A stretch of 64,000 nucleotides of DNA, taken from NCBI RefSeq assembly GCF_016735495.2, contig NZ_JAERQY020000001.1, forward strand, positions 186,001-250,000. Reading direction: 5' to 3'. The notes below the pieces were generated by a model. That model had not been told where the DNA came from, made no database searches, and worked only from the letters and a program-made list of their open reading frames with translations. A program made the translations under genes and the position numbers. Each line of letters starts with the position of its first letter. Positions within the stretch are counted from its first letter, which is position 1. This document shows, one piece after another, positions 1 to 7,890 of the stretch. The stretch comes from Lysobacter sp. MMG2. Its GTDB lineage: Bacteria; Pseudomonadota; Gammaproteobacteria; Xanthomonadales; Xanthomonadaceae.

Positions 1-922
1 GCATGATCAGCGCCAGCGGTTCGGCGCTCTTGCTGAAGACGCTGAAGCTCATCGCGCCCACGGCAGCCAGCGCGACCAGCACGTAGATGATCGTGCAGCC
101 GATCATCGAGCCGATGATGCCGATGGACAGGTCGCGGCCGGGGTTCTTGGTTTCCTCGGCGGCGGTGGAGATCGCGTCGAATCCGTAGAAGGCGAAGAAG
201 ATGATGGCCGCCGCCGCCATCACACCGCGCTCCATGCCGTCGGCGCCGGTGGACTTGGAGAAGCCATACGGCATGAACGGCTGCAGGTTGCTGCTGTCGA
301 ACGCCGGCAGCGCCACGGCGATGAACACGCCCAGCGCGATCAGCTTGAACACCACCAGGAATGCGTTGAGCGTGGCGCTCTCGCGCGTACCGGCGATAAG
401 CATGCCGGCGACGAGGAAGGTGATGACGATGGCCGGCAGGTTGATCACGCCGCCCGCGTGCGGCCCGGCGGCCAGTGCCGCGGGCAGGGTCACGTCCCAG
501 CCTGTGTTTTGCGATACCCATTGCAGGAAGCCGGCAAAGTAGCCCGACCAGCCCACCGCCACGGTGCTCACCACCAGCGAGTACTCCAGGATGAGGCTCC
601 AGCCGACGACCCAGGCGATGGCTTCGCCCAGCACCGTGTAGCTGTAGGTGTAGGCGCTGCCGGCCGCCGGCATCATCGTCGACATCTCGGCGTAGGCCAG
701 CGCGGCGCAGGCGCAGACCATGCCGGCGACGATGAAGGACAGCAGCACGGCCGGGCCCGCCTTGTCCGCGCCCACGCCGATCAGCGTGTAGATGCCCGTG
801 CCGACGATGGCGCCGATGCCCAGCGCGACCAGGTGCGGCCACCCCAGGGTGGGCACCAGCCGCCGCCCTTCCTCATGGACGGTGACCTTGTCGATGTCCT
901 TGCGCCGGAGCCATGACTGCAT
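1..922 (-). CDS. Amino acid permease, APC/CAT family (C-terminal part outside the window)
   Basis: Integral inner-membrane amino acid transporter of the APC superfamily, nearest in look to the CAT-like permeases; the substrate cannot be told. About 307 N-terminal residues are visible, and the gene runs off the left edge of the window. The short cytoplasmic N-terminus (MQSWLRRKDIDK) is followed by helix 1 with the glycine-rich GIGAIVGTGIYT stretch, which is the unwound substrate-binding segment of this fold, and then by at least six more hydrophobic segments. The start is the ATG at 922-920, because residues upstream lose similarity to the family. No partner gene is visible. The family is certain; substrate specificity is open. 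Confidence 0.88.
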   Translation of the reverse strand, partial: MQSWLRRKDIDKVTVHEEGRRLVPTLGWPHLVALGIGAIVGTGIYTLIGVGADKAGPAVLLSFIVAGMVCACAALAYAEMSTMMPAAGSAYTYSYTVLGEAIAWVVGWSLILEYSLVVSTVAVGWSGYFAGFLQWVSQNTGWDVTLPAALAAGPHAGGVINLPAIVITFLVAGMLIAGTRESATLNAFLVVFKLIALGVFIAVALPAFDSSNLQPFMPYGFSKSTGADGMERGVMAAAAIIFFAFYGFDAISTAAEETKNPGRDLSIGIIGSMIGCTIIYVLVALAAVGAMSFSVFSKSAEPLALIM

Positions 923-1072
923 GGAAGTACCTCGTGTGGAGCGGCTGGGAAGGCGCACATACTGAGCCATCGCACGGTCGGATGCGATGTGCGGTGCAGC
1001 TTGCGCGGGAACCGCCCGATGGTGCACGGCACGCCTCGGGCGCGCCGGCGCCGCGAAACGCTCGCAGTTGGA

Positions 1073-1222
1073 GCCCCGCTCCCGTTCGGGAGAGAGGGGG
1101 TGGGGTTAGGGGCGACGTTGCGGCAAGGTCCCTGCCCTCATCCGCCTGCCGGAGAGGGTGCACGAGCCCTCTCCCGCGAGCGGGAGAGGGGTTGGGGTGA
1201 GGGCCGACGTTGCGGCAACGTC
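1073..1222. repeat. Two REP-like palindromic repeats in direct orientation, 92-bp period
   Basis: Two similar blocks, 1073-1130 and 1165-1222, each carry a hairpin of the type CTCCCG-nn-CGGGAGAG followed by a GGGGTTGGGGTGAGGG-like G-rich tail and then GACGTTGCGGCAA (1114-1126 and 1206-1218). A degenerate half element lies between them at about 1134-1158. They fill the gap between the permease and the MFS gene. Such CCCTCTCCC palindromes with G-rich tails are common intergenic repeats in Xanthomonadaceae. No transposase is nearby. Confidence 0.75.
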
Positions 1223-1276
1223 CGCACTCTCACGCGCGCCCTCATAATCCGCGTTCCCACGCCGCAGGCCGCTCGT

Positions 1277-2446
1277 TTGTCCCCCGCCGATTTCCGCCGC
1301 TACGCGCTGTTCTATCTGGGCTACTACGGCGCGTTGGGCGCCTACACGCCCTACATCGGCCGCTGGGTCGCGGCCAACGGTCACGGCGGCTACGTTGTGG
1401 GCGCGATGCTGGCGCTGTGGTACGGCGGGCGCATCGTCGCGCCGCCGACCTGGGCGCGCATGAGCGCGCGCAGCGCCACGCCGGGCCATTGGCTGGTCGC
1501 CGGCTGCGCGCTCGCGCTGCTGGGCTTCGCGGCGTTCGCCGGCTTCGACCATGGCGTGATGCTGTTCGTGGCGATGGCGTGGTTCGGCGTGTTCTTCAAC
1601 GCGGTGATGCCGCAGTTCGAGGCGATGACGCTCTCCGCGCTGGGCGCGCGCAACCACGACTACGGCCGCATCCGCATGTGGGGCTCGATCGGCTTCCTCG
1701 TGGTCGCCGGCACCTACGGCTGGCTGCTCGATCGCCTGGGCAACGACGCCTTCGTCTGGCTCACCCTGCCCTGGCTGGCGCTCACGGTCGCGGCGGCCTG
1801 GCTGCACCGGGAAGATCGCCCGGTCCCGCAACCGGCCGCGGAAACCACCGTGCGCGGCGAACTGTGGCGCCGCCCCGGCGTGCGCCACCTGCTGGTGACG
1901 GCGCTGCTGATGCAGCTGGGCTTCGGGCCGTTCTACGTGTTCTACACCCTGCACCTGCAGGCCCACGGCCACGACGGCTTCGCGGTCGGCGTGCTGTGGG
2001 CGATCGGCGTGAGTTGCGAGATCGCGATGTTCTGGCTTGCCCCGCGTCTGGTGCAGCGCTACGGCGCGCACCGGCTGATGACCGCCTGCCTGCTGGCGAC
2101 CATCGCGCGCTGGACGATCGTGGCGCTGTTCGGCGGCTCGTTCGCGTGGATGGCGCTTGCACAGAGCGGCCATGCGCTGAGCTTCGCCGCCTTCCACGCC
2201 GGCTGCATGCGGCGCATGGCCGAGCTGTTCCCACAGCGTCGCGACATGGCCGCCGCGCAGGGGTTGCTGTACGGCTTCAGCGGCGGCATCGGCGGCGTGG
2301 CCGGTGCGGGCGTGGCGGCGGTCATGTGGCAACTGGGCGCGGGGCGTTGGGCGTTCCTCGCCGGTGCGGCCATCGCCTGCGTCGCGCTTGCGGCCCATGT
2401 GCTGCCGGCACGCGAGCGGCGCGAGGCCGCGGTCGGCGACGCCTGA
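1277..2446 (+). CDS. MFS transporter, HcaT/LacY-like (MFS_1_like)
   Basis: Twelve-helix major facilitator of about 389 residues, resembling the 3-phenylpropionate/nucleoside:proton symporter branch. The first helix LFYLGYYGALGAYTPYIGRW, the loop motif YGRIRMWGSIGFL near residue 130 and an even spread of hydrophobic segments support this. The open frame extends upstream through the REP-like repeats to 989, but that part is repeat-encoded Arg/Gly-rich sequence, so I reject it. I chose the TTG at 1277, which directly precedes SPADFRRYALF; the ribosome binding site is weak and the start is uncertain by a few codons. The substrate is unknown. Confidence 0.82.
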   Translation: MSPADFRRYALFYLGYYGALGAYTPYIGRWVAANGHGGYVVGAMLALWYGGRIVAPPTWARMSARSATPGHWLVAGCALALLGFAAFAGFDHGVMLFVAMAWFGVFFNAVMPQFEAMTLSALGARNHDYGRIRMWGSIGFLVVAGTYGWLLDRLGNDAFVWLTLPWLALTVAAAWLHREDRPVPQPAAETTVRGELWRRPGVRHLLVTALLMQLGFGPFYVFYTLHLQAHGHDGFAVGVLWAIGVSCEIAMFWLAPRLVQRYGAHRLMTACLLATIARWTIVALFGGSFAWMALAQSGHALSFAAFHAGCMRRMAELFPQRRDMAAAQGLLYGFSGGIGGVAGAGVAAVMWQLGAGRWAFLAGAAIACVALAAHVLPARERREAAVGDA

Positions 2447-2548
2447 TCGAAGCAAATCTGCCATGCAAGCCACCGCGGTGAGGGCGGCTTCATCCACGCG
2501 CGCGCCACCGCCCGTACCATCGCGCTTCGTCCCGTCGAGAACGCACGC

Positions 2549-3106
2549 ATGAAGAAGTGGATCGCCCTGGTCGTCGTCGTGCTGCTGGCCTTGGCGGGTT
2601 GGATCGCGGCCGGTCCTTTCCTCACGATCAATTCGATCCGCGAGGCGGTCGCGCAGGAAGACACGGCGGCGCTGTCGCGGCATGTGGATTTCGACGCCGT
2701 GCGCAGCAGCCTGCGCGCGCAGGTGGAAGACACGCTGGCGCGCAATGCGGGCGCCGGGATGCAGGACAACCCGCTGGGCGCGTTCGCGCTGGGCCTGGCG
2801 AACCGCGCCGCCGGTGGCATCGTCGACATGCTCGCCACGCCCGCCGGCATCGGCGCGGTGCTGCAGGGACGGGGGCTGCTCCATCGCATCAGCGGCGGCG
2901 GTGTCGATCCCAACGACGGCCTCGCGCACACCCCGCCTCCCGATCCGCTGCGCGATGCCCGCTATCGCTTTGAATCGCCCTCGCGTTTCACCGCCACGGT
3001 GCACAACGCCGACGGCGACCCGGTGGTGTTCGTGCTGACGCGCGACGGCTTGCGCTGGAAGCTGACCGACATCCGCCTGCCGCTGCAGGCCCTGATCGGG
3101 CCGTGA
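2549..3106 (+). CDS. DUF2939 domain-containing membrane-anchored protein
   Basis: A 185-residue protein with a single N-terminal hydrophobic anchor (residues 4-25, IALVVVVLLALAGWIAAGPF) followed by a periplasmic domain. The run PFLTINSIREAVAQEDTAAL directly after the membrane segment and the C-terminal LTRDGLRWKLTDIRLP are typical of DUF2939 proteins. Their function is unknown; the fold resembles small lipid- or protein-binding periplasmic domains. The ATG at 2549 is the only sensible start. It stands alone, about 100 bp after the MFS gene and 109 bp before the CHRD gene, on the same strand, so cotranscription with either is possible but not shown. Confidence 0.78.
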   Translation: MKKWIALVVVVLLALAGWIAAGPFLTINSIREAVAQEDTAALSRHVDFDAVRSSLRAQVEDTLARNAGAGMQDNPLGAFALGLANRAAGGIVDMLATPAGIGAVLQGRGLLHRISGGGVDPNDGLAHTPPPDPLRDARYRFESPSRFTATVHNADGDPVVFVLTRDGLRWKLTDIRLPLQALIGP

Positions 3107-3215
3107 CCGCCCGTCGCCCGGGCGCGGCGCCAGGGCCGGATTTCACCGTCCGATAACCGCGCCGGGACCACCGTCCGCTCGGCGTGATCCGCGCCGCGTT
3201 CCGCAGGTGAACGTC

Positions 3216-3731
3216 ATGATCCGCACCGCACTGCTCGGAGTGGCCGTGCTCTTGTCGGCGGCCGCATTCCCCGCGTCCGATGCCCGCGCCGAAAACCGTC
3301 AGATCCGGGCCGTCCTGGAAGGCAGCGAAGAAGTCCCGGCCCTGTCCACCGACGGCCGCGGCAGCTTCCGCGCCCGCATCGCACCCGGCGGCGGCGCGAT
3401 CCACTACGAGCTGGCCTACGCCGACCTGGAAGGCACCGTCACCCAGGCGCACATCCACATCGGCCAGAAGGGCGTGAACGGCGGCATCGCCGCGTTCCTG
3501 TGCACCAACCTCGGCAACGGCCCGGTCGGCACGCAGGCCTGCCCTGCAGCCCCGGGGCGCATCACCGGCGTGATCGTCGCCTCCGATGTCATCGGTCCGA
3601 ACGGCCAGGGCGTGGCCGCCGGCGAACTGGACGAAGTGGTACGCGCGCTACGCGAAGGCTATGCCTACGCCAACGTGCACAGCACGCTCTATCCGGGCGG
3701 CGAGATCCGCAGCCAGCTCGGCGACGACTAG
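3216..3731 (+). CDS. Exported CHRD domain protein
   Basis: A 171-residue secreted protein. A Sec signal peptide (MIRTALLGVAVLLSAAAFP, likely cut after DARA near residue 25) precedes one CHRD domain, recognisable by the opening LEGSEEVPAL, the central AHIHIGQKGVNGG and the closing YANVHSTLYPGGEIRSQL. CHRD domains are beta-sandwich modules of unknown function shared with chordin. An in-frame GTG at 3207 exists, but the AGGTGA at 3205-3210 is better read as the ribosome binding site for the ATG at 3216. The stop codon overlaps the stop of the convergent nucleotidase gene (3728-3731), leaving no room for a terminator between them. Confidence 0.85.
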   Translation: MIRTALLGVAVLLSAAAFPASDARAENRQIRAVLEGSEEVPALSTDGRGSFRARIAPGGGAIHYELAYADLEGTVTQAHIHIGQKGVNGGIAAFLCTNLGNGPVGTQACPAAPGRITGVIVASDVIGPNGQGVAAGELDEVVRALREGYAYANVHSTLYPGGEIRSQLGDD

Positions 3732-4633
3732 CGGTTGGCGATCCCGTGCGGCACGTGCCCGGCGGCGACGTGGTCGCGCGCCGACAGGATGTTGTGCTCG
3801 GAATCGTCGAAGAAGATGTCCGCGCCGAAGGCGTCCAGGAACGGCCCCTTCGCGCGGCCACCGAGGAACAGCGCCTCGTCCAGGCGGATGTCCCACTGGC
3901 GCAGCGTGCGGATCACGCGTTCGTGCGCGGGGATCGAGCGCGCGGTGACCAGCGCGGTGCGGATCGGCGAGCCCTGCCCGGTCGGGAAGGCCTGCTGCAA
4001 GCGGTGCAGCGCGTCGAGGAAACCGCGGAACGGCCCGCCCGACAGCGCCTGCCCGGCGTGGCTGCGCTCGTGTTCGGTGAAGGCCGCCAGGCCGCCTTCG
4101 CGCGAGACGCGCTCGCCTTCGTCGTCGAAGATCACCGCGTCGCCGTCGAAGGCGATGCGCAGTTGGTCGTGGCGCTTTTGTGGCGCCTTCGCCGGCAACA
4201 ACGTCGCCGCGGCGACGCCGGCGGCCAGCGCGCTGCGCACGTCCTCGGCGTTGGCCGAGAGGAACAGGTCGGCGCCGAACGGACGGATGTACGGATACGG
4301 CGGTGCGCCGTTGCTGAAGGCCGCACGCTTGATCGCCAGCCCGTGGTGGGCGATCGAATTGAAGATGCGCAGGCCGCTGTCGGCGGAGTTGCGCGAGATC
4401 AGGATGACCTCCACGCGCGGCGCGTCCGGCGGCGCGCCCTCGTTGAGCGCAAGCAGCTTGCGCACCAGCGGGAAGGCGATGCCGGGCGCGAGCAGGTCGT
4501 CCTCGTGGGCACGCTGGAATTGCGCGTAGGAATCGATGCCCTCGCGCTCGAACAGCGCGTGGCTTTCTTCCATGTCGAACAGGGTTCGCGAGGAAATCGC
4601 GACGATCAACGGATCGGCATCACGGTCGGGCAT
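3728..4633 (-). CDS. Cytosolic 5'-nucleotidase (cN-I-like, PF06189)
   Basis: A 301-residue soluble enzyme of the 5'-nucleotidase family related to eukaryotic cN-I, expected to dephosphorylate nucleoside monophosphates in nucleotide salvage. The N-terminal IVAISSRTLFDMEESHALF block, the middle VEVILISRNSADSGLRIFNS and the C-terminal FDDSEHNILSARDHVAAGHV are characteristic conserved blocks of that family and correspond to HAD-like motifs. I place the start at the ATG 4633-4631 (MPDRDADPL); the frame stays open further upstream but into the divergent promoter region. It overlaps the CHRD stop by four bases at its 3' end. Confidence 0.85.
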   Translation of the reverse strand: MPDRDADPLIVAISSRTLFDMEESHALFEREGIDSYAQFQRAHEDDLLAPGIAFPLVRKLLALNEGAPPDAPRVEVILISRNSADSGLRIFNSIAHHGLAIKRAAFSNGAPPYPYIRPFGADLFLSANAEDVRSALAAGVAAATLLPAKAPQKRHDQLRIAFDGDAVIFDDEGERVSREGGLAAFTEHERSHAGQALSGGPFRGFLDALHRLQQAFPTGQGSPIRTALVTARSIPAHERVIRTLRQWDIRLDEALFLGGRAKGPFLDAFGADIFFDDSEHNILSARDHVAAGHVPHGIANR

Positions 4634-4660
4634 GGGCCTATTGTGCCCCAAGCCGCCACC

Positions 4661-4700
4661 GCGGACCGGGCCCGGTCCGCCTTGATGCATCCCTTGCATC
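4661..4700. promoter_or_regulatory. Two palindromes in the divergent 5'-nucleotidase / DUF1254 promoter region
   Basis: GCGGACCGGGCCCGGTCCGC at 4661-4680 is a perfect 20-bp palindrome, and GATGCA-TCCCT-TGCATC at 4684-4700 is a second inverted repeat four bases later. Both lie in the 157-bp gap between divergently transcribed genes, where an operator is plausible. No regulator gene is adjacent, so the role is inferred from position only. Confidence 0.4.
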
Positions 4701-4790
4701 CGGGGGAGTAGTGTCCGCGGCAACGGGTCACGCGACGCGGTCCGGCGCGGGGCCGCCGGCTTGTGCCAGTCGAACCGCAAGGAGGACACC

Positions 4791-6251
4791 ATGTCCGCCA
4801 GGCCGATCCAGAACGCGGTGCTCCTGGGTGCGCTGCTGCTCCCCGCGTTCCTGCTGCCGGGTTGCCGGCGCGATGCGCCCGATCCCGCTCCCGCATCGGG
4901 CACCGCCGTCACCGCCACGCCGGAGGAAGCGCGCAAGATCGCGCGCGATGCCTACGTCTACGGGTATCCGATGGTCGAGATGTACCGGATCATCCACGCC
5001 TACAGCATCGACAAGGCGAACCCGCTGTATCGCGGGCCGTTCAACACGCTGCTGAACTTCGATCGCGTGTTCACGCCGGACGACACCGCCATCGTCACGC
5101 CCAACGCCGACACGCCCTACACGCTGGCCAACCTGGACCTGCGCCGCGAACCGGTGGTGTTGAGCGTTCCGCAGATGGACCCGAAGCGCTACTTCGTGTT
5201 CCAGCTCATCGACCTGTACACGTTCAACTTCGATTACATCGGCAGTCGCGCCACGGGCAGCGGCGGCGGCCACTTCCTGATCGCCGGCCCGGACTGGGAG
5301 GGCCAGCCGCCGCCGGGCATCGACAAGGTGATCCGCTCCGAGACGCAGCTGGTGATGATCGGCGGGCGCACGCAGTTGTTCGGCGCGGACGACATGGCGA
5401 ACGTGCGCAGAATCCAGGCCGGTTACCAGTTGCGGACGCTGTCGGCCTTCACCGCGACTACGCCGCCGCAACCGCCGCCGAAGATCCAGTGGATCGCGCC
5501 GTTGTCGCCGCAGGAGACGCGGACCTCGCCGGAGTTCTTCAACCAACTCGCCTTCCTGCTGCAGTTCGCGCCGGTGCATCCGTCCGAGCAGCATCTGCGC
5601 GATGGCTTCGCGCGGATCGGTGTCGTGCCGGGCGGCACGATCGATATTGCGGCGCTGGCGCCCGCCGTGCGTCAGGCGCTGGCCGACGGCATGGCCGACG
5701 GGCAGAAACAGATCGACTCGCGCCGCGCCGCGGCGACGGGCCGCGCCGACCAGATGTTCGGCACGCGCGAGGAGTTGAACAACGACTACATCGCCCGCGC
5801 CACCGCCGCGCAGGTGGGCATCGGCGGCAACTCGCGCGCCGAGGCGATCTACCGCCGGTACGAGATGGACAGCAACGATGAGCTCCTCGACGGCAGCCGC
5901 AACCGTTACGTGCTGCGTTTCGCCAAGGGCCAGCTGCCGCCGGTGAACGCGTTCTGGTCGGTCACCGCGTACACGCTGCCGCAGCAGTTGCTGGTGCGCA
6001 ATCCGAAGGAGCGCTACCTCATCGGCTCGACGATGCTGCAAGACCTGAAGACCGACGCCGACGGCGGCATCACGATCCACCTGCAGAAGGACTCGCCGGG
6101 GCCCGCGCTGGAATCCAACTGGCTGCCCGTCCCGGACGGCCCCTTCATGCTGGTGCTGCGCAGCTATTGGCCGCAGAAGGCGATGCTGGAGTACGAGTGG
6201 TCGGCGCCGAAGGTGGAGCGGGTGCGGGGTGGAGCGGGTGCGCAAGGGTGA
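4791..6251 (+). CDS. DUF1254/DUF1214 domain lipoprotein
   Basis: A 486-residue exported lipoprotein. The signal peptide ends in a lipobox (LLPGC, Cys near residue 24). The N-terminal half is DUF1254 (ARDAYVYGYPMVEMYRIIH, then the TPNADTPYTLANLDLRREP block), and the C-terminal half is DUF1214 (VNAFWSVTAYTLPQQLLVRN and the NWLPVPDGPFMLVLRSYWP end). This architecture is widespread, but its biochemical role is not established. The ATG at 4791 is decided by a strong AAGGAGG at 4779-4785 with a five-base spacer. It is followed by a 580-bp repeat-filled gap and appears monocistronic. Confidence 0.87.
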   Translation: MSARPIQNAVLLGALLLPAFLLPGCRRDAPDPAPASGTAVTATPEEARKIARDAYVYGYPMVEMYRIIHAYSIDKANPLYRGPFNTLLNFDRVFTPDDTAIVTPNADTPYTLANLDLRREPVVLSVPQMDPKRYFVFQLIDLYTFNFDYIGSRATGSGGGHFLIAGPDWEGQPPPGIDKVIRSETQLVMIGGRTQLFGADDMANVRRIQAGYQLRTLSAFTATTPPQPPPKIQWIAPLSPQETRTSPEFFNQLAFLLQFAPVHPSEQHLRDGFARIGVVPGGTIDIAALAPAVRQALADGMADGQKQIDSRRAAATGRADQMFGTREELNNDYIARATAAQVGIGGNSRAEAIYRRYEMDSNDELLDGSRNRYVLRFAKGQLPPVNAFWSVTAYTLPQQLLVRNPKERYLIGSTMLQDLKTDADGGITIHLQKDSPGPALESNWLPVPDGPFMLVLRSYWPQKAMLEYEWSAPKVERVRGGAGAQG

Positions 6252-6290
6252 TGGCGTCGTAGGCGGGCATGCGATCGCCTCGCACGATTC

Positions 6291-6523
6291 GCCATTCCGG
6301 CGAAGGCTGGGATCCAGGCCGTCATCCGATCTGCTGCATCACGCCTCATGAATCCTGTCATCACGGCGAAGGCCGGGATCCAGGCCGTCACCCGGTCTGC
6401 TGCATCACGCCCCATGAATCCTGTCATCCCGGCGAAGGCTGGGACCCAGGCCGTCATCCGGTCTGCTGCATCACGCCCCATGAATCCTGTCATCCCGGCG
6501 AAGGCCGGGATCCAGGCCATCAC
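6291..6523. repeat. Tandem array, 66-bp unit, three full copies plus a partial fourth
   Basis: Units begin at 6291, 6357, 6423 and 6489, exactly 66 bp apart. Each opens with a 25-bp imperfect palindrome (gTCATcCCGGCGAAGGCcGGGATCC, at 6291-6315, 6357-6381, 6423-6447, 6489-6513) and continues with a conserved 41-bp tail (CAGGCCGTCATCCGGTCTGC, then TGCATCACGCCCCATGAATC); the fourth copy loses the tail after about 6523. Copies differ by a few bases. Open frames across it on both strands are an artefact of the period being a multiple of three. Confidence 0.9.
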
Positions 6524-6541
6524 GCGCTCCGCGTCTATCGC

Positions 6542-6645
6542 GTCATTCCAGCGGAAGCTGGAATCCATTTGCTGTTGCTGTGCCGCTGACAAGCCACTGG
6601 TGAAAACGTGAAACGTCCCGGGATTCCCGCTTTCGCGGGAATGAC
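6542..6645. repeat. Two further 25-bp palindromes of the GTCATTCC family in opposite orientation
   Basis: GTCATTCCAGCGGAAGCTGGAATCC lies at 6542-6566, and GGATTCCCGCTTTCGCGGGAATGAC at 6621-6645. They are the same family as the tandem array just upstream, differ at the symmetric stem positions (A/T versus C/G, compensated on both arms), and face each other across 54 bp. The compensated changes suggest that the stem is under selection or is copied as a unit. Confidence 0.85.
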
Positions 6646-6728
6646 GGGATGGAAAGGCATGAAGGGAATCGCGAAGCTGTGACACGCGTGTCAACGTTTG
6701 CAAGCGCTACGTCAGCAGGCGTCGACAT

Positions 6729-6836
6729 GCCATCCATGGCGCAACGCAATCGGCTTCGGAACGCCCGGCCCGGCCATCCATGGCCGGGCGTTCGGCAGGC
6801 CGCGCGGCAGTGCCGCGCAAGCGGCCTGCCTCACCC
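6729..6836 (-). repeat. Two-hairpin stop-codon repeat, copy A (after nadK)
   Basis: Read on the minus strand the element starts GGGTGAGGCAGGCCGC at 6836, forms hairpin 1 (GGCAGGCCGC...GCGGCCTGCC), then hairpin 2 (CGCCCGGCCATGG...CCGGGCG), and ends near CGCCATGGATGGCA at 6729. It is highly similar to the elements at 30959-31068 and 32808-32916. Its bases 6836-6831 (GGG TGA) are the last glycine codon and the stop of nadK. No T-run follows either hairpin, so it is not a classical intrinsic terminator, though it may still halt or protect transcripts. Confidence 0.85.
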
Positions 6837-7604
6837 AGCGATGAACTGCTCCGCCAGCATCCGCTCTTCCAGGTTGTGCTCCGGATCGAACAGCAACGTG
6901 ACCGTGCGGTCGTGCGATTCGCGGATGGTCACTTCGACCACGTCGCGCACTTCGTGCGAGTCGGCGGTGGCGCTGACCGGGCGCTTGTATGGATCGAGCA
7001 CGCGGAAGCGCACTTCGGTGTCGGCCTTGAGCACGGCGCCGCGCCAGCGACGCGGGCGGAATGCGGCGATCGGCGTCAGCGCGACCACGTTCGCGCCCAG
7101 CGGCAGGATCGGCCCGTGCGCGGAGAAGTTGTAGGCGGTGCTGCCGGCCGGCGTGGCCAGCAGCACGCCGTCGCAGATCAGCTCGTCCAGACGCGTCTCG
7201 CCGTTGAGGTCGATGCGCAGGTGCGCGGCCTGGCGGGTCTGTCGCAGCAGCGAGACTTCGTTGTAGGCCAGTGAGCCGACGGTGGCACCGGACTCGGTCT
7301 GCGCGACCATCTCCAGCGGGCGCAGCACGGCCGGTTCGGCCGCATGCAGGCGCGCGTGCAGGCCCTCGCCGTCGTGATGGTTCATCAGGAAACCGACGGT
7401 GCCCAGCTTCATGCCGTACACCGGTTTGCCCAGGCCGCCGTAACGGTGCAGCGTGGCGAGCATGAAGCCGTCGCCGCCCAGCGGTACAAGGATGTCGGCG
7501 TCTTCGGGTGCGTGCTGGCCATGGCGCGCGGTGAGCGAATGCAATGCGCGCTGCGCCTCTTCGGCGTTGCTGGCGAGGAAAGCGATGCGGGGCGTCGATG
7601 TCAT
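6831..7604 (-). CDS. nadK: NAD kinase
   Basis: Phosphorylates NAD to NADP with ATP or polyphosphate; cytoplasmic and normally essential. The 257-residue protein has the GGDG motif at residues 43-46 ([10 protein letters not shown]), the AYNEVSLLR block with the NE motif, and the C-terminal substrate loop [20 protein letters not shown]. It is at the short end of the family range (about 250-300). The ATG at 7604 is the only start. The last codon and stop are contributed by a repeat element (see 6729-6836). Upstream is a 138-bp inverted-repeat element, so nadK probably has its own promoter between 7605 and 7676. Confidence 0.95.
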   Translation of the reverse strand: MTSTPRIAFLASNAEEAQRALHSLTARHGQHAPEDADILVPLGGDGFMLATLHRYGGLGKPVYGMKLGTVGFLMNHHDGEGLHARLHAAEPAVLRPLEMVAQTESGATVGSLAYNEVSLLRQTRQAAHLRIDLNGETRLDELICDGVLLATPAGSTAYNFSAHGPILPLGANVVALTPIAAFRPRRWRGAVLKADTEVRFRVLDPYKRPVSATADSHEVRDVVEVTIRESHDRTVTLLFDPEHNLEERMLAEQFIAG

Positions 7605-7675
7605 CGGCGGCTCCAGGGTGACGGGGGGAGCATAACCGACGAGGCATGACGTTCGGATTGCCTTGGGACGCAGGC

Positions 7676-7813
7676 GGCCCGTCCATCCTTCGACTTCGGC
7701 CCTACGCTCAGCACGAACGGGGGCGGTCGCGTTGGCTCAGGCGGCAGCGATCGAGCATCACCGTCCGTCCTGAGCGTAGGCGCGCAGCGCCGAAGTCGAA
7801 GGATGGACGGGCC
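7676..7813. repeat. 138-bp MITE-like element with 25-bp perfect terminal inverted repeats
   Basis: GGCCCGTCCATCCTTCGACT continues to 7700 and is matched perfectly by the reverse complement at 7789-7813; a second pair of arms, CCTACGCTCAG (7701-7711) and CTGAGCGTAGG (7770-7780), extends the stem inward. The whole could fold as one long hairpin with a loop of about 58 nt. It contains no open frame of note and lies between nadK and the glutamate dehydrogenase terminator. Non-autonomous mobile element or a large REP-type hairpin are both possible. Confidence 0.8.
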
Positions 7814-7834
7814 GGCGCCGCGCGTTCAATCCAC

Positions 7835-7869
7835 GCAAAAGAAAAAGCCCGGCACCAGGCCGGGCTTCT
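7835..7869 (-). terminator. Intrinsic terminator of the NAD-glutamate dehydrogenase gene
   Basis: On the minus strand, AAGCCCGGC-CTGGT-GCCGGGCTT (7867-7845) is followed by a T-rich run (TTTTTCTTTTGC), 22 bp after the gdhB stop codon. A nine-pair stem with a U-tract is a textbook Rho-independent terminator. Confidence 0.9.
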
Positions 7870-7890
7870 TCATTCCACTGCGACGACGGT

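Noticed and set aside
989-1276. N-terminal extension of the MFS transporter
   Set aside because: The extension is encoded by REP-like repeats and has no membrane-protein character.
6291-6523. Resemblance to a CRISPR array
   Set aside because: The segments between palindromes are themselves conserved copies, not unique spacers, and no cas gene is present.
6164-6703. Long open frames on both strands through the 66-bp array, with repeating peptide units
   Set aside because: The period is a multiple of three, so any open unit stays open; the peptides only mirror the DNA repeat, and there is no ribosome binding site.
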